Below are positions 35,684-50,400 of a stretch of DNA of 64,000 nt, piece after piece. The position numbers and the translations under genes are program-made. The DNA is from Formicarius rufipectus. Its lineage: Eukaryota; Chordata; Aves; Passeriformes; Formicariidae. The number at the start of each line of letters is the position of its first letter. The first letter of the stretch is position 1. A model generated the notes under the pieces. That model did no database searches. It had not been told where the DNA came from and saw only the letters and a list, made by a program, of their open reading frames with translations. The DNA is taken from the NCBI GenBank assembly GCA_013399695.1, contig VXAU01000971.1:476388-540387 (forward strand). The letters run 5' to 3'.

Positions 35684-38168
35684 ACCATGGAGAAAATAAG
35701 TGATTCATCAAAGCAGTATTTTCCAGCCCCCACTACAGTTTTGTAGAGAGGACGAGGAGAGTGGGCAGGTGATGGCAGCATATGGTGGTGCCATTGGCCT
35801 TCTGCATTGCGGATTGACTGGCAGGTCAGCACAGGGATGCCAGGGGAGGGAGCTTACTGGAGCCACTGGTTAACAGATGCAGAATAATTCTCCCTGTAGG
35901 TATTCTGTCTCTGAACAGAGGTCACAGCCAGGTGAAAGGGATGTGCAATGCCAACTGCTTTGCAGCAATCTGATGCCAGCTGCTTGAGCTGGAGCTGCAT
36001 TGCCCTGCACTTCAACTTTGGCTCATACCTGAAGAGAATGCAGAAGGACAGAGAATCCACCTGTTCTCCACTTATTTCCTTTCTCTGATAATTTCTTCTT
36101 TCCTCATTTACTCTCCACCTCTCTCATATCATTCCTATTTCTTCTTATGCCAAGTGGCTTTTGGGACATGACACAGCTGATCTTGACAGTGCGTTTATCA
36201 CTAATGTTGCCTAGGACACCTGAGAGCTTTCATTACGTAATGAAAAGTTTCAACATTTTATGTTAATTTTGAATTGCATAACAATACAAAATACTTCACA
36301 CCAGTTTATCATGGTCATCAGGGGTTCTCTGACTATTTTCAGTAAGGATGGCAGGATTTTTATAATTTCTACCCTTCCCAATGCACAACTGAACTGAGGC
36401 AAAACCATGCAATTTGTTCATTCCATGAAACAATTTGTCCAGATTGCACTGGACTCCAGAACCTTTATCATCTTGCATATAGAAGTTGCAATAAGATAGT
36501 AGTGCATAAGATACAAAGTGGCATTAATACCTTCCTCATTTAAAGCAGTCTAACAAAAAGTATGCAAATGTTTGACTTACACATGAATTGCATGATCCTG
36601 AGGTAGCCAGGCTAGGAAACAACTTACACTTCCGAAGGGGAAGGAGTCTATGTGCACTCACATCCACCAGCACAAACTTGTCTTCCCTCTTCAATACCAC
36701 TGAAGGATGATGCCACCAAAGCTTTGTGCCAATAAATATCCCCAAGATAAGGCTGCTTGCAAGTCTCCCATTCATGAATTTCTCTAAATATTCACTGTCG
36801 TGTACCGTATTTCAAAGGCATAACAGTAAGAAAATGTGTGCTATTTTACAAGGGTGAGATGAATGTATTTCTTTTGCCCTGTGCTTGAGATGAAAAGAAA
36901 CCAGGGAATTAAATAAGGAAGTCTGGGGCTCATTTTATGGCACTGTATGTGACCACAAAAGGGAGAATGGTAATTGCCATTGGTGCATGATATCCTTTAG
37001 CAACCTGACTCAGAGAATATCTCTGCATCTTAGAGTGCCTGTGTTTTATAAAGCCTGCAGGCACATCAGTCTTCAATAAGAGAGCTCACCGCATCAAAGC
37101 ATTTAAAATTAATTTTAATCCAGGGAATTCAACTCCTGTCTTTAAACCTTTACAGACAAGTTTAAAGCTGCCATGTGCCATAAATTCATGGTGGTCTGTA
37201 GAGGTTTTTTATAAGCTGAACAAAGCATATGAGTTGCATGGAGGATTCATCAAGGCCCAGTTGGTGTGTATAGATAATACACTTAGAGAGGAGTTCTTTC
37301 TACCTTTCATAATAGCTACTGTATGTAAAAAGTCTACAGGAAAATGTCGCTGTGATAACAACTATCCCTTAACTCAGGCATGTTGTAATGAAAAGACAGT
37401 GCTTCTCCTTTATCTGTGTGATAATAAAAGAACAAAGTACGTATCCTGTCCTACAGCCAGCACATTGTTAGAGAGGTGAAGTATTCTGTATATCAAAATG
37501 CTGAAATTTGTCCTGTTCTGCTGCAAAATACGTGAAATTCTGCTGCTTGACTTCATGTGTTCCTTCTTACTGGTGTGCAAACAAATAGTACATGTTCATA
37601 GCTTTAAGATGAAAGAACACATCATTTCAGTTCTTTTCCATTTAACTTCACAATCATGAGATGCTGTGCTGACAATGGCTAATATGCAGCCAGTATCTAA
37701 CTGATCAGGCTTTGCCTTCCAGTCTGCTCCAATTTACTTCCTCTTTGGCCTCATATAGTAAGGCAACGTTGACTCCCACCTCTCTTTTCTCGGACTCTGA
37801 CCTTCACTACCTGTGATGCTTCAAGCAAGTACTCAGTGCTTTCACTGATGCCATTTCATTTGGTAAGACACCATAATAGTGCTGAGACTCTTCCCTGAAG
37901 CTGACACACTGACACTTCTGCATATTGAGCTGCCCCCTGTGACCTTGATGTGTTGCTGTGCTCTTTGGCAGCTGTGCCCTGTTGCAATTCCCAAGGCACC
38001 TACTCCATTGCACCAGCAAGTCTCAGGCTGAATAACCAACTGCTTGCTGGACACTACTTGCCATCCCATCAGATTTCTTCCTCCAACTCCCTACAAGGAT
38101 TTGGGTCCACAGTCCAGACTCAAAAAGTAAAGTGAAAGTTAACAGCTCCCTCCAGCTCTGTATTAAAG

Positions 38169-38200
38169 TTTTTTTGTTTTTTTGTTTTTTTTTTTTTTTT
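38169..38200. repeat. T-rich tract
   Basis: Runs of T broken by two G residues, ending in T16-17. Confidence 0.9.
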
Positions 38201-41200
38201 AAGTGGAAACACTTCTTCAATCCTAGAAATAAGCAGCTGACATGAAAGAGGATGGGAATCTCTTGAATCTGCTTCCCTGGAGAAATCTTAAGTGAACCCT
38301 TATGTTCATTTATTTTCTGTTGGTATTTACATGCTGACTCCAGTCATAATTAAACTGCAAGTTCCTTAGGGCAGAGACTAGCCTTTTGTTCTGCCTTAAT
38401 TAGCAGTTTATGCAACAAGGCCTCTGTGACTTGACTTCTGAGTGATACAAAAATCAATGTGTTATGCTTTTCAGGTTTGGGGGAGGTTCTGGCAGTCTTC
38501 ACAAAGAGAAGATTGACAGCTGGTTGAGAATCATAATGCATGCACATTAGTGGAATGCTGCTGCTAAAATGATAAACAGTTATGATTCAGTAGATGTTAA
38601 GACTTGAATGATTGTATTGAGGATTTTGAGTTAGTAGTCTACTGTGATCTAGTCACTCCCATCCCTCCAGGCTTTATTTCAGGCTGTCTGCACAGTCAGG
38701 AAAGGAACAATGCATTGATTTACTCGCAGTTCATATTTTCAGTGTTTTCTGGAGTGGTTAGGGTTGAAAATATATTTATTTTCCTAAGTTAAAGCTTGGA
38801 TTCCTGAGGGATTCCAATGGGCTGCTAACTTTGTAATGGCTGCCAGGAGCAGCTACTGACCAAGTGTCTGGTCTTCTGGCTCAGATCTCTGAGTTAGTTA
38901 GAAAACAGTAAGCATTTTCCAGAAAATTTTAAAAAAGAGCTACAAGAACTTCTTTAAGAGGGGAAACAAAGAAGATAAGGTATATTTCAAATTTTCTGTG
39001 CAATACTAAAACTTTTTCATTCTGAACACTGGAAATGTTTCAGTTGTTGAACTGGTTCCTAAGAAAAAGTGAAAGAAGGAAATATACTATGTGAAAATCT
39101 TCTTAAAGTCAGTTTTTCATTAAAACTCTTAAATCATCTGTGCTTGTGACAAATAGAAAACACATGGGGATTTAAGTTATTGTTTGTATAATATGTCAGA
39201 GAAAGAAATTTAGAGCTTTTTCCTAGCATCAGAGAAATGCTAGGAGTTCACAAACTGTCACTAGTCTCATTAATCACCTTGAATTTTTAAGTATGTATTT
39301 ATAACGATGCTAAACAATTAAATCAAAGTTAAGGCCAAAGCTTGCCTGTGAATATGCACATCCATTCCAGTATCCATTTAAGTCAATGTGAGGACAAAAT
39401 TTAGCTCTTAAGCCTTTTAACTGATAAAGTCCTAAAATAGCTTTGCAGGCAAGAATTTCCTGGCAAGACTAGAGTTTAGTAAATCTAAAAGCATGCAATC
39501 ATATTTCAGTGTAAAATAGCATATAAATATCAAGCCATATCTTGCATTGTAGCCAAATGCAACACTACATCAAGCATGGCTCAGAAGTGCTATATACAAA
39601 ATTTATGCTTTGTCAAGTTTCTGTATTCGTACATAACAAACACAGAAATCTGGAGATACGTGTGCATCGTTGTACAAAATTGAAAGCTGCTGTTGTCCTT
39701 TTCATTTCAGTCATAAGCTGTCTTGCTAAAAAGAATATAACATTTAGCTTCTAGATTCAGAACAGGATGTAACTGAAGGACATTTCAAGGAGTTTTATGT
39801 CCAAGGCCAGGTTCTGATTAGCTTACTGCCACTGTGTAAGGTTATATTCCTCCTGGGGTCACATGCAGCTCAGTCAGTGGCTTTTTAAGAGTCAAGTAAA
39901 GTACTTATAAGTAGCACAAAGGTTTTTATAAAAGCCTTTTAACCCCACCCAATGAGAAAAATCTGACACATCAGAAAGTAATAACATAATTAATCTTTCT
40001 CAGAAACTTTTCAGTTCCTATTTGGTTATTACACCCAACCTATGTATATCTATCCTTATTTAACATTGTATACACTATAACTTCTCATTTTCTCTTCCAG
40101 ATATGAAGTTCAGTGCTATACATTGCTGGAGCTCCATCCTAGAGAAAATGTTTAGCTTGTGGAGCAAATAATATCTCAGTAGATGGGATTTGAAGACAAG
40201 TGCTTAGTGACTGGTGCAACCGACAAAGCAGAAGTCAAGTTATAGCACTGAGAGTGATGTCGTCATGGTGATAAATCAAAGCCATCTCTGCAGTAACCCT
40301 GTGCACAGATGTATGTCTCTTGTTGAAGTCTTCTTGAAGAAGACTTTGTGGCAATCAGGGTAATAAGAGCCCAGACCACTGCTCTATCTGTAAGAGTGGA
40401 AAACTACAGGAGGTACAAGACCAAATGGGAATAATCTCTGAGGCCTAAGAGAGTAGCTGTTAGAGTTCCTTCAGATAAATGAGCCTTCTTTCCTTGACAC
40501 AGGTTATCTGGTATGTGTTCACACTGTGGATCTGTATGTAATATCACTGGAAACACTTGTAATGCCCACAGTTCAGCAGTTAGGTGTCCTGGAGAGAGAA
40601 GACAATGACAAGGGACATCAGTGAAACCTGTTTGAGCTGTAACTGACTGGCAAAGAGAGGCATAAGTGGTGAGATATAAAGAGGTCACTTAATTGATGCT
40701 CAACCAAGAATTTCAACTTGAGCCCATCTATCACTTGGGTGCCAAACTCCCTCAGACCACTGCCTAAACTTCTCAAGTAAATCAAAGCTAGTGACAGCTA
40801 CCAGCTCCCATCAGCAGTGCTTCAGGGTGGCTTTGCAAATGGATCTGCTGTATATGCAGTATCAGAGGATACAGGATGGAGTGGAATTCTGGAGGTAGTT
40901 TCTCCCAAATCACGTGATCAAAGCAAGATCAGGGTTCTGTTTCATCAAGGTTTGGGTATCTGTATGGATGGAATGTCCATAACCCTCCTGGTCTCTGACC
41001 AGCCTTATGATGAAAATATTTTTCTTGTATCCACTTGGGAATTGCCAGTGTTACAGCTTGTGCCCATCAGCTCTCCTCCTTCCCCCTTGCCTCTCTGAGA
41101 AGAGTCTGGCTCCATCTTCTTTATACTCGTCCATGTAGCAGCTGCAGACAGCAGTAAGATACGCCCTCTGCCTTCTCATATGGATGAGCAAACACAGCCT

Positions 41201-43182
41201 GGCAGGGGGCTGAGTCTAATCCCCTCAGACATCCTCAACTGTGCCATTCCCACTAGTAAATCAGAGCCCATAATGCTGACAGTGGGAAAGTAGCATCTTG
41301 TTGCTTCCACTCTGTTTACTGAAACAGGACTTCTTATGAGACCGCTTTGTAAACTAATACTTTCTTTAAACAGAAGGGCCATTTTATCAATGATCAAATT
41401 TTATTCTAGCTACAACTTATTCAAGACACAGAACAACTGCTAGCCTTTCCATCAAATGGTAGGAAAAGAAAACAACTTATTCCCATAAATCCTGTTTGTT
41501 TCAAAAAGCAGTAATACAAAAACCCATCCTCCAGTGAAAAGTAAGTTAAAGCAGATTATGATTTGCAAATGTCTTTTCTCTTTCTCTCTCAGAAGAGAGT
41601 GTTTTTTTTGCATTCCTGGTTTTGTAAAACGATATGCACCAACACACTGAGAGGCTTAGAACATGCATAGTAATGCTTGATTATTTTCTGGTTTTCTCTT
41701 TGAAAAGGCAGTATCTTCTTGAAGAAGCTTCTATCAAGTACACTGATCAGTTGCATTCCATTTTCCACATACACCTATCTAGCATTCAATATCTAGAGCA
41801 GCATAACTTACTTAAGAAAATAGAATTAATTTTGTGGAACAAGTGAAAAGTCTTCTCTATTGATTAGTTAGTTGGTTACATTGGACGTTTGTCTACCAAC
41901 TGACCTCATTTTAAATACCAAGGCATGGAGGTTCTGCTTTGTCTTTCACCACTGTTTATTTAAGAACAGCTTAGTTCTGTCAGTTCCACTGAGGCTTTCT
42001 TGTCTAACTGCAGTGAACGTGAGAAAAAACCCCACATGTTTATTGAGTCTGAAGGCTTGTGCAAACAATGCAATCATAGATGAGGATTCATGCAGTTTAT
42101 AAGTATACATCTATATATATACACACACATAGCGAATATGAACAGGAAGCTTTTTAAAAGGGCTAGGGTAAAATTGCACTTCAATAAAATCTAAATTAAA
42201 AAAAAATTCCCTTAATTAAATTTGATTTGATAATATTCAGTTTTAACATTTTTATTATTATTACACATCTTTTCAAAAGACTTTTCAGAAGGTCTAATAA
42301 TAAAAAAAAGCTATAGAGCCCCTGAATGTTGATCCCAGCCCAAGTCACACATCTCTCCCACTTATGACTTGGGACATTCATAGGTTTGTTACTGTTATGC
42401 AGCTGTCATCATACAGCTACTGATTTTCTTTACTGTTTAAAAGACATGAAAATGTTTCTGAGAAGGACACTTTCTGATGGCATGATCTGTCATGTCCCCA
42501 CTCTTGCTGTCCTTTCAGAATCCAGCTTGATCACTGTGCTGTTTCAGATGCACATCTGGTTTAAGAGCTTATCCCTTCCTCACCTTTAGCTGCTTCTTTC
42601 TATTGCTGATCAGCAGGTCACTGCCCCCTCATCAGTGCTGAAGCAGCAGTTACATCATTGAAATAATGCAATGGTTATTTTATAGCAACTTTTTGTGTTG
42701 GTGGGGTTTTCTTTGTTTGTTGTTTCAGGTTTTTAAATGCAGTTTAGTGGCTGGTGCACTTCCACAGAATTAAACCAGCACATCTGAGGAAATGATCAGA
42801 GCTATGGGGCAAGAATAATCAGCAAATGCAGGAACCTCTTAAATCAGCTGCTACCTGAAAAAAAAGTTCCTTTAAGTATATCGCTGTGTAATGTGCTGGG
42901 GGAGTAGAAGAGTATTTTTATGAATATAACTGCAGTGATTCATGTGTTTGGTGTTCTGGAATGTGTTGAGCATATGGTATTGCAGGCTTTATGTAAGTGA
43001 CCTTGCAAGTTTGTATTTTTAAATCTATTATGGAACAACTAATGAATAGGTTCTGATTTCTCCTTCCTATTGGTATAGATCTTGAACTTCTGGTATGCAC
43101 ACTGTTTGGGGCAGTTCCCACAACCATTCCTGTAGGACAAGCACTACTCCCATTTCAATGGAAAGAAGAGTTCTCTTGGGAG

Positions 43183-43219
43183 TTTGGTTTTTTTTGGTTT
43201 TGTTTTTGTTTTTGTTTTT
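43183..43219. repeat. G/T-rich tract, degenerate (GTTTTT)n
   Basis: T runs separated by GG or single G on plus, with four GTTTTT-like units at the right. Confidence 0.85.
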
Positions 43220-46200
43220 CCTGTGGGAAGAAAGGATGTGAGCCATGATAGCAATGAAGAGATGCACTGTATACAAAGTCTTATCACTTTCCAACTGCAC
43301 AAATAAAATAGGAATCATCGACCTATTCTTAAACAGATATGGCTGTGATGACATCAGTGAGTGACAGGCTACCAGGGAGCATTACTGAATCCAGAAAGTC
43401 CCTCATCCCTGATGCTGGACATTTCCACTATGCGTTTCTGGCTTGTTATTCAGAGTGTGCTGTACTTAAGAGAAGAACTTGGACTGGATTTATCACTGAG
43501 CTTGTTGACCACCTCGGCAAAAACCTGATGCTGACACCCAAGGGCAGCCAAATCTTTCTCCTGAGTTCTTGTTTAGCAGTGGATATCCAGCGTGCCATGA
43601 CACAAAGAGTTTTTCATGGGAACCACAAAGGCACTAATGGCAGATTTTAGGCAAATATATTTTCTCTGTATTGCACTGAAATTCCTATACCAAGCACTTA
43701 ATGATTAAGTACTGTGCTTAACTTGCTTGTAAATCGTACCCTGAAAGTGTGATAACTATGGGGTTTTTCTATTTTTCACTGTAAATAGTCAGTTCTAAAT
43801 ATCACATCAAATGGTGCTGAATTCTTATAACTCAAAGGCCTCAATTAGTACTTTGCAGAGTTCTGGACTGCCTTTGGTGACACATATGGTCTGCAGGGCC
43901 TCAGATGCAGAAATTGATCAGAGTAGCTCTTCCAAAATAATTATTCCTCTGAGTCATTCTGCAGGCACTTATCCAAGATGTAAATGAGCATGTTCCAGAA
44001 TAATTACTCTACTTACAAAGCAGGGTAAATATCCTAAAATGAAATAATTTCTATTCCAAATTAGACTCTCTTTATAGAGAAGTAATTCTGTAATATAGGA
44101 ATAGCAAGAAAATATGAAAAGTATGTGAAGATTTTGATTACTCATATAATCCTACTGTCAGTAATTTCTCCAAAATGTCTTATATTTCTGCATTTGTACA
44201 GCCATTTAGAGTGTGTGAGGTTGCTACAAGCACGTCTACAAGACTAGATGATTATGTCAGATGTAAAAAATAAATCGGGTTTGAGTTCCCAGGTTTGCCT
44301 ATTTACTATGGAGATAAGGATTTTTTTTAGTTTGAGTACATTCAATGTAATGAACTAGTTTACTTGCTTGAATGATAAATTAACTAAGGCCCCATTTAGC
44401 TGAACATTTATTTTTGTGGCAGAGTGAGTTCACATGTCATATCTCCCCATCTGTATGTTCTCCCATTGTACAGTTTTACAGTGAATCAGACTGAGAAACT
44501 GATAACCTAGAAAAACACACAGAAAAATTATGTATTTTCAATCTGTATAAATTTCCCACTCCACTTTAGGGGCCTTGTTTGGCACCTCACACAGATGTAG
44601 CACATGTGGTATACAAATGCAAATGAATGGCGGACTGGCAATAACAACCCATCTTCCTTCTATTTTCTTGGAGCCTTCCATTGATTTAATCTAAATGTTG
44701 AAAACTTTCTGCTGTTAAAGATGGTCATGAATAATTTCCATAGCAAAAGTCAGTGTGTGTCTGTGTGTATGTGTGCACATCCACTTGCTGTCAATCAGAT
44801 CAAAGGCACAGTTGTGAAAGAGGATCATATTCCTTCATCAGCTTTCAGTATATATATTAATTAGTGTTATGTTTAAAACTATGTTAGCTTTTATTTGCTT
44901 TCTTACAAAATACTATGCTGACTTGTCAGTATTTTAGCTTCTTTTCCCAATGTCCTCTCAGAGTTTTGTTCAGGTCTCTACAAGTAGCATGGCCTACTTG
45001 AAATTATATTATAACACCACAGTTCTAATTATTTGCATGCAAAATTAAAATGCAAGAGAATAATTATGCCAAAAATGTTCTCTTGTCTAGACAAAACCTT
45101 TGAAGTTTGTCAGGATGGGGGAAGGCCTCTGTATTTGTCTCAAGAAATTCTGCACACCTACCATGCAGAACAAGCACCCCAAGGACAGTGCCTCTCAGAC
45201 AAGTCAGACCTGATGATTATCCATACTCATGCACCAACACTATTAGTTTTTGATAGTGTCAGACTGACTACTCATGCATAAGACCATCATGTTCTGGCTT
45301 GTGTTGGCTTTACTTCATACCCTACTTTGCATAAAAAATGACTGTTTATTATTAATCACAATCTTCTTCCACCAGACCAAAACTTTTAAGTGATAAAAGA
45401 CAACTGGTCTGGAAATACACAGATATATCAGGTCTGGCCCCACTGTAAATCTAATATTCAGAGAAGCCTTTAAGACAGAACAGTTGGCTGTGAAAGAACT
45501 CTAAAAACGTCTTCTCTAAGGCATCTGGCTAATTAAAGAGCTCAAATTGAAGCAGCTACAACCTAAGGAAATGTTTCATGAATGTCAAGGCACATCTTTG
45601 TGTGTATGCCAAATTTTTAAAAGTATAACTTTCCCATTTCCAGGGATGTGAATGTGAAAATGCCTAATAAGTAAGCCTTGAGCCAAGCTTAAATGAGGCA
45701 GACAAAAAAATTTGGCTAACCCAAGACACTTTGATATTTGTCTCCAGAAGAGATCTATAAAGCACCATATTTTAGGACCAAGGCTTTTTATCGTTCCTGA
45801 AGTGTTAGCAGGAAGACCACAGTAAAAAGCAGGGCCCAATAAATCATTATGAAAAATCACTACTGAGCAGACATAGAAGCCAAATTAAAAATAGGAATAC
45901 CATCACTTTATTAAGAGTCATATTTTTTTAAATGCCTGCAGGACAGTGCTTCTCTTACTTTTGCCTTAAGACTAAATCCTGGTTCTGCACACAGCTAACT
46001 CCAGACAAGCACACACAGACACTTACAGAGAGCTTTATTTTAATTTGTACACATACCCAGAACAGCAGAAATTTTACATGCCATATCTTGAGAAACATAT
46101 TCTGTCCTCAAGCTTAAGCAGTCTTTCAAGGAATGCAAGTATAGGCTCTGCAGTTACTTCCACGACTATAAGATGCCATGAACTGGGTCAAAAGATGGCT

Positions 46201-47401
46201 GGCAGTGGTCCAGGGTGCGGGAATCACACGCCTGATGTGCCTGCATGTGGCTCTGTGATGAGGGCATCTCAGGGCACCATATGTCACATGCTGGGAGGGC
46301 AAGAGGGAAGGGAAGGCTGTACTGCCGGTCTGTGAGATCCCCCGTGGAGACACGATGTAACAGGGCAACTAAATAACTGGCTCCTTTCCAGCTAACAAAT
46401 GCCAAGCACCAGCTGTATCCTGCAATAGGGAAGTAACCATGGGACCGCCCTCTATGTGCATCATGTTGACTAGTTCAGGCAGGAGATCATCTATGTACAA
46501 ACACAGGGCTGACAATTTCTGACCTTTAAATCATACCAGAAATCCCTGCTCCTGCTCTGGCCTTTTGAGGGTGTTCTTGAGGGAAAGATAACCCTCTGGC
46601 CACGTGGCATTTAAAAGCATGGACTTTTCAACAGCATCTGAATATGACCCAAAGTGATGAGACATTAGATTATCTAATACAGAGGACTCAGTTCTGAAGG
46701 GAATAAGAAGTAGAATTTGAAGTTACCTTCCTCCTGTGGGGATGAGATGTCAGTAATAGAATAGAAAAAGGCTGAGACTGTATTTGGGAACCAAGGATTT
46801 TCCAGGCAAATGGTAGGGTTTGGATGACAGGCATATTAATTGCTCTGGTTTATCTGATGGCCACCTGATCTGTTTCTTGTGACAATAATTGGGTCTTACT
46901 GTTGTTTCGTATTTGCTGTGCCATTCATTGTCACTCACACGAAAATGGAGTCAATAGTAAGCATAGTAGAAACTTCTTGCCCTATATGAGTCACAAGGAG
47001 GCACTATTACAAGTTGGGCTAAAAGGTAAGACAGGAGTCAGGGATCACAACCACCAAAACAGTCAAATGTATATGACCAGGCCAGCAATTTTAGGTTCTT
47101 GTTTAGGTACTGCCTTGTCTTGAAAGCATTGAGGCCTTTGTTCCTATTTCCAGGACAATTTCTATATGTCCATCCATGGATATTTTATTTAAAAAACAAA
47201 ACTAAAGCTGGTAAAAGGGACTGGAATCCACAAATACTCTGTTGTGCCTTCAGCAATAAGCCAAAGAACAATTCTTCAGTCTGTTTTACATGCTTGGTCT
47301 CAAGTGCTGCCACTTCTGTAATAGCCACTGCTTCTTTCTTCACTGTGAGGTGAAGGAAAGGTAGATAATGAATTTCATGGATATCATTATCAATAACATC
47401 T

Positions 47402-47496
47402 GGAAAAAAACAAAACAAAACNNNNNNNNNNNCAACAAACCAACAAAAAAAAAAAAAAAAAACAAAACAAACAAAAAAAAAACCAAAAAAACAAAC
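47402..47496. repeat. A/C-rich simple repeat with 11-N assembly gap
   Basis: An A-rich tract with CAAAA, CAAAC and CCAA units and an A19 run. Eleven unresolved bases (47422-47432) fall inside it, marking an assembly or consensus gap caused by the low complexity. The 178- and 128-codon frames crossing it on the minus strand, with Phe-rich strings, are artefacts. Confidence 0.95.
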
Positions 47497-50400
47497 CTGA
47501 AATAATCTGATAGATTCATAACTTGACTTAGGGAGCTGAGAAAAGATATAGCATATTCTTTCTCCCAACACTCACACACATTTGGTAATACAAAATCTTC
47601 CAGTCTGTACCACAAGCCACCAGTGGGAAAGGTGATGGAAGGAGTTGGACTGGAGAAATGATTGTGGTTGACTTGCCTAGACAAACACAGAAAAAGGAAA
47701 TGGGAGACACAACTCCTGACGGTAAAGAAGAGACTGTAGAGAAATGCAGAAATACCAGTATGGTAGCAGAATTTTCCCAGAGTTAGCTGTCCACAACCAG
47801 GTTTGACATAAAAAAATGTCAGGTGAAAGTTACACTGCATTAAAAGCTGAAGCAGGGGAAGAGTCCCATGACACAATCATCTCAGAAAAAGTTCTCTACC
47901 AGCATTTGGATTGAAAAAAAAAAAAAATAAAATAAAGCCTGAGATGCTGTGAGCAAAGAGATACCATCATTTGACTACCTTTCAGTTTGCTTTATACCTT
48001 CACTTCTATCCTGCTGAAGTAGATGAGGCACAAGCTTCCTAAGATTCCTCTAGAAAAGAAACACCACAAATGTTTGCACTGCTTGCTTGGGGAACAAATT
48101 GTAAGGTGGAAAGCTGGAGCACAGCCACCCAGGGAGTACGTTTGCAGGGGCTGTACAATCAGCGTCACATCACTGCCAGAGAGGCACATGCCTCAAGGCA
48201 GTCTAGTTTGGGCCCTTTGCCCAGTCCCTTCCACCAGCCTTCTTCCTTTCTTCTGTCATGGTGGATGAAGAGCCCTGGGTCTGCGGAGATGACCTGAAGG
48301 GGCAGTCTGGAGATGATATCAAATTGTGTTACTTCTGCTTTCTCTCACAGCTGTTGTGACTTTTTCCTTTGCTTGCTTCCAAGCCAACAGCAGCCTCACC
48401 TGTTGTCAGTATTCAAGCTCTCAAGATCCTTAAGCTTTTTGCTGAAAGATGGTCCCCAAGTGTCAGCTCCACTCATGCCTGAGCCATGCCAGTGAAGGTG
48501 CAACCCCAATAATAGTATGCAGAAATTCTACTGAAGTGTTAAATACTTGAATGATTAATCATTAGTCATCTGATTCTCTCTGATAAGCTAAACAAGAATA
48601 GCATAGCCATCCTAATTCTGAAAGAAAGTAAACTGATGGCTGCAGCACCTAAAGGCAGGCAGCTGTCCCATCACCGACCTCTCTGGATTTCAGGAGGCTC
48701 TGTCACTTTGTCCTGCCTGCTGACTGCCTTGGTGACACCTAGGGACTACCATTTCTTAGGCTTTCCTGCAGACAGACCAATTGGACAATGAAACTTGGAG
48801 CCCAACTTACTCTCAGTAGTAATGCGTTTGCTAAAAGTCTTCCAAACAATGTTACTGCAAGTATTTTTTCTGTACAATTAGCAGATACCTCCCAAAAGGC
48901 CAGTAGAGACCTGGTAAATACAATGACTGAGCTAGTGACTGCTAAATGAAAGTGAGATCCAAGTTATAATGGCACTAGCTTTTGAAAAACTAGCAGCACC
49001 ATATATGATTGTTGCTTTCTGACATTTCAGTGAGTGAATCCTTACTGAGATTTGTAGGGAATAGAATCACATGGGTAGCTGGACTATGCAGCCACCCCTT
49101 CCCTCCTAAGTTGCGGGAACCCCAGGTCTCTAACTTCTTTAAAAACAAGGAAAGATCCTGAGCACTCCCTTAGAGCAGCTAAAATGCTGCAGTGTATGTG
49201 TGTATTTAAATATATACGCGTGGGTATGTCCCTGTAGTAGGGACAATTATATCAGCACCGTAACAGGAAGGTAGATGGCCTTTCTTGTTTGAGTACAAGT
49301 AGTCCTTTAAGTAATAGCATGGTTGTGTAACAGCACGGAAATTTAAAGCTGATCTCTGTTTGCTCTAACAAATGTAAGGCTGGCACCCTGTCAGTTATGA
49401 CTCAAGCAGCACATTATAACACTTCAACCATATTGAATTGTGCGTCACGAGAAGACTTATTTCATACTCTGTTTTCTTACTTATGGAGTTAACACAAGTA
49501 GCAGGATGAATATTTTTTTCTGGTGAGCTGTGGGTTTCCATTTGCTTTCACTGAGATGCATTGTAATGTGATATGACTGCCAGACTGGCTTTCTTACAAA
49601 AACATCTTACCTGAGTAACAGTGCAGCTTCTAGAGAACAGTGCTTTACACAGTATTCTCTACTGCAAGCACTGGTGAGGTAATGAGGTCATAAAAGTCAG
49701 CAAAAGTAAGACATTTAAGGCTTTTAATTTCACTGTTGACCATTGTGAGGAAAGTAACTCCCTCTGTTTTTCTCTCTACTTTTTCACAGAGGAGTCTACA
49801 GTCACTGCTACTAAAGACCACTGAACAAGCAACGGAGCTGGAGCAGTTGTGATTTTATCCTTACTTTACCTCTGTGCACTAATATTGCCCCATGCTTCAA
49901 AGAACTTCATGGTTGTCCAAAACATGTAACACTAGAAGTTTACTGTGTTGCTGTGGTGTTTTTGTTGTTGTTGTTTGTTTGGAGGCTTTTTGGGGGGAGT
50001 TGCTTGTTTTTAGTTTGTTTGTTTGTGTTTTGGGGTTTTTTGTTCGGATTCTATTTTAACCTTTATTCTCAGAATTAGGCAGCTTCTTGTGTTAACTTTT
50101 GTCCTGAATAATAAATATCTTTTATTCATTTATGCATTGTCATAATTGTAAAATCTCTTTTCCTCTTTTATATTGTGAGATACAATACTTATGTATGTCA
50201 TGTGGCTGCTTAAATCTGGTGTTCAGTTCAATACACAGTTAGCACCTTTTTTCCCCCAGGAGGAGCTGAGTAAGTATCCTTTTTTCTTCTCCTTCTGCTC
50301 TGACAGAGGCTCTTTCCTCTATCCCTCTAATATATCTCCCTGCTCTGTAACCAAAATACGGGAGTGCAAGAAAATCTTTTTGATTTCTCTTTTGCTTTAA

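Larger units (their letters stand above)
34471..47400. other. Mostly unique sequence, no gene recognised
   Basis: No CR1, LTR or RNA gene recognised over about 12.9 kb. T22 lies at 35447-35468, a (CAA)n-like run at 35645-35683, a T-rich run at 38169-38200, a (TA)/(AC) run near 42108-42131, a T/G run at 43183-43219 and a (TG)n-like run near 44753-44779. Open frames (up to 103 codons, for example 43339-43650 plus) show no domain. The sequence around 36.96-37.20 kb looks like a possible conserved non-coding element. The 46.1-46.4 kb segment is GC-richer but unassigned. Confidence 0.4.

Noticed and set aside
43339..43650. 103-codon plus-strand frame as a small gene
   Set aside because: Composition looks normal, but no domain, no splice or polyadenylation context, and I do not recognise it.
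47185..47876. 128- and 178-codon minus-strand frames
   Set aside because: They cross an A/C-rich simple repeat and 11 unresolved bases; the Phe-rich strings and unknown residues come from that tract.
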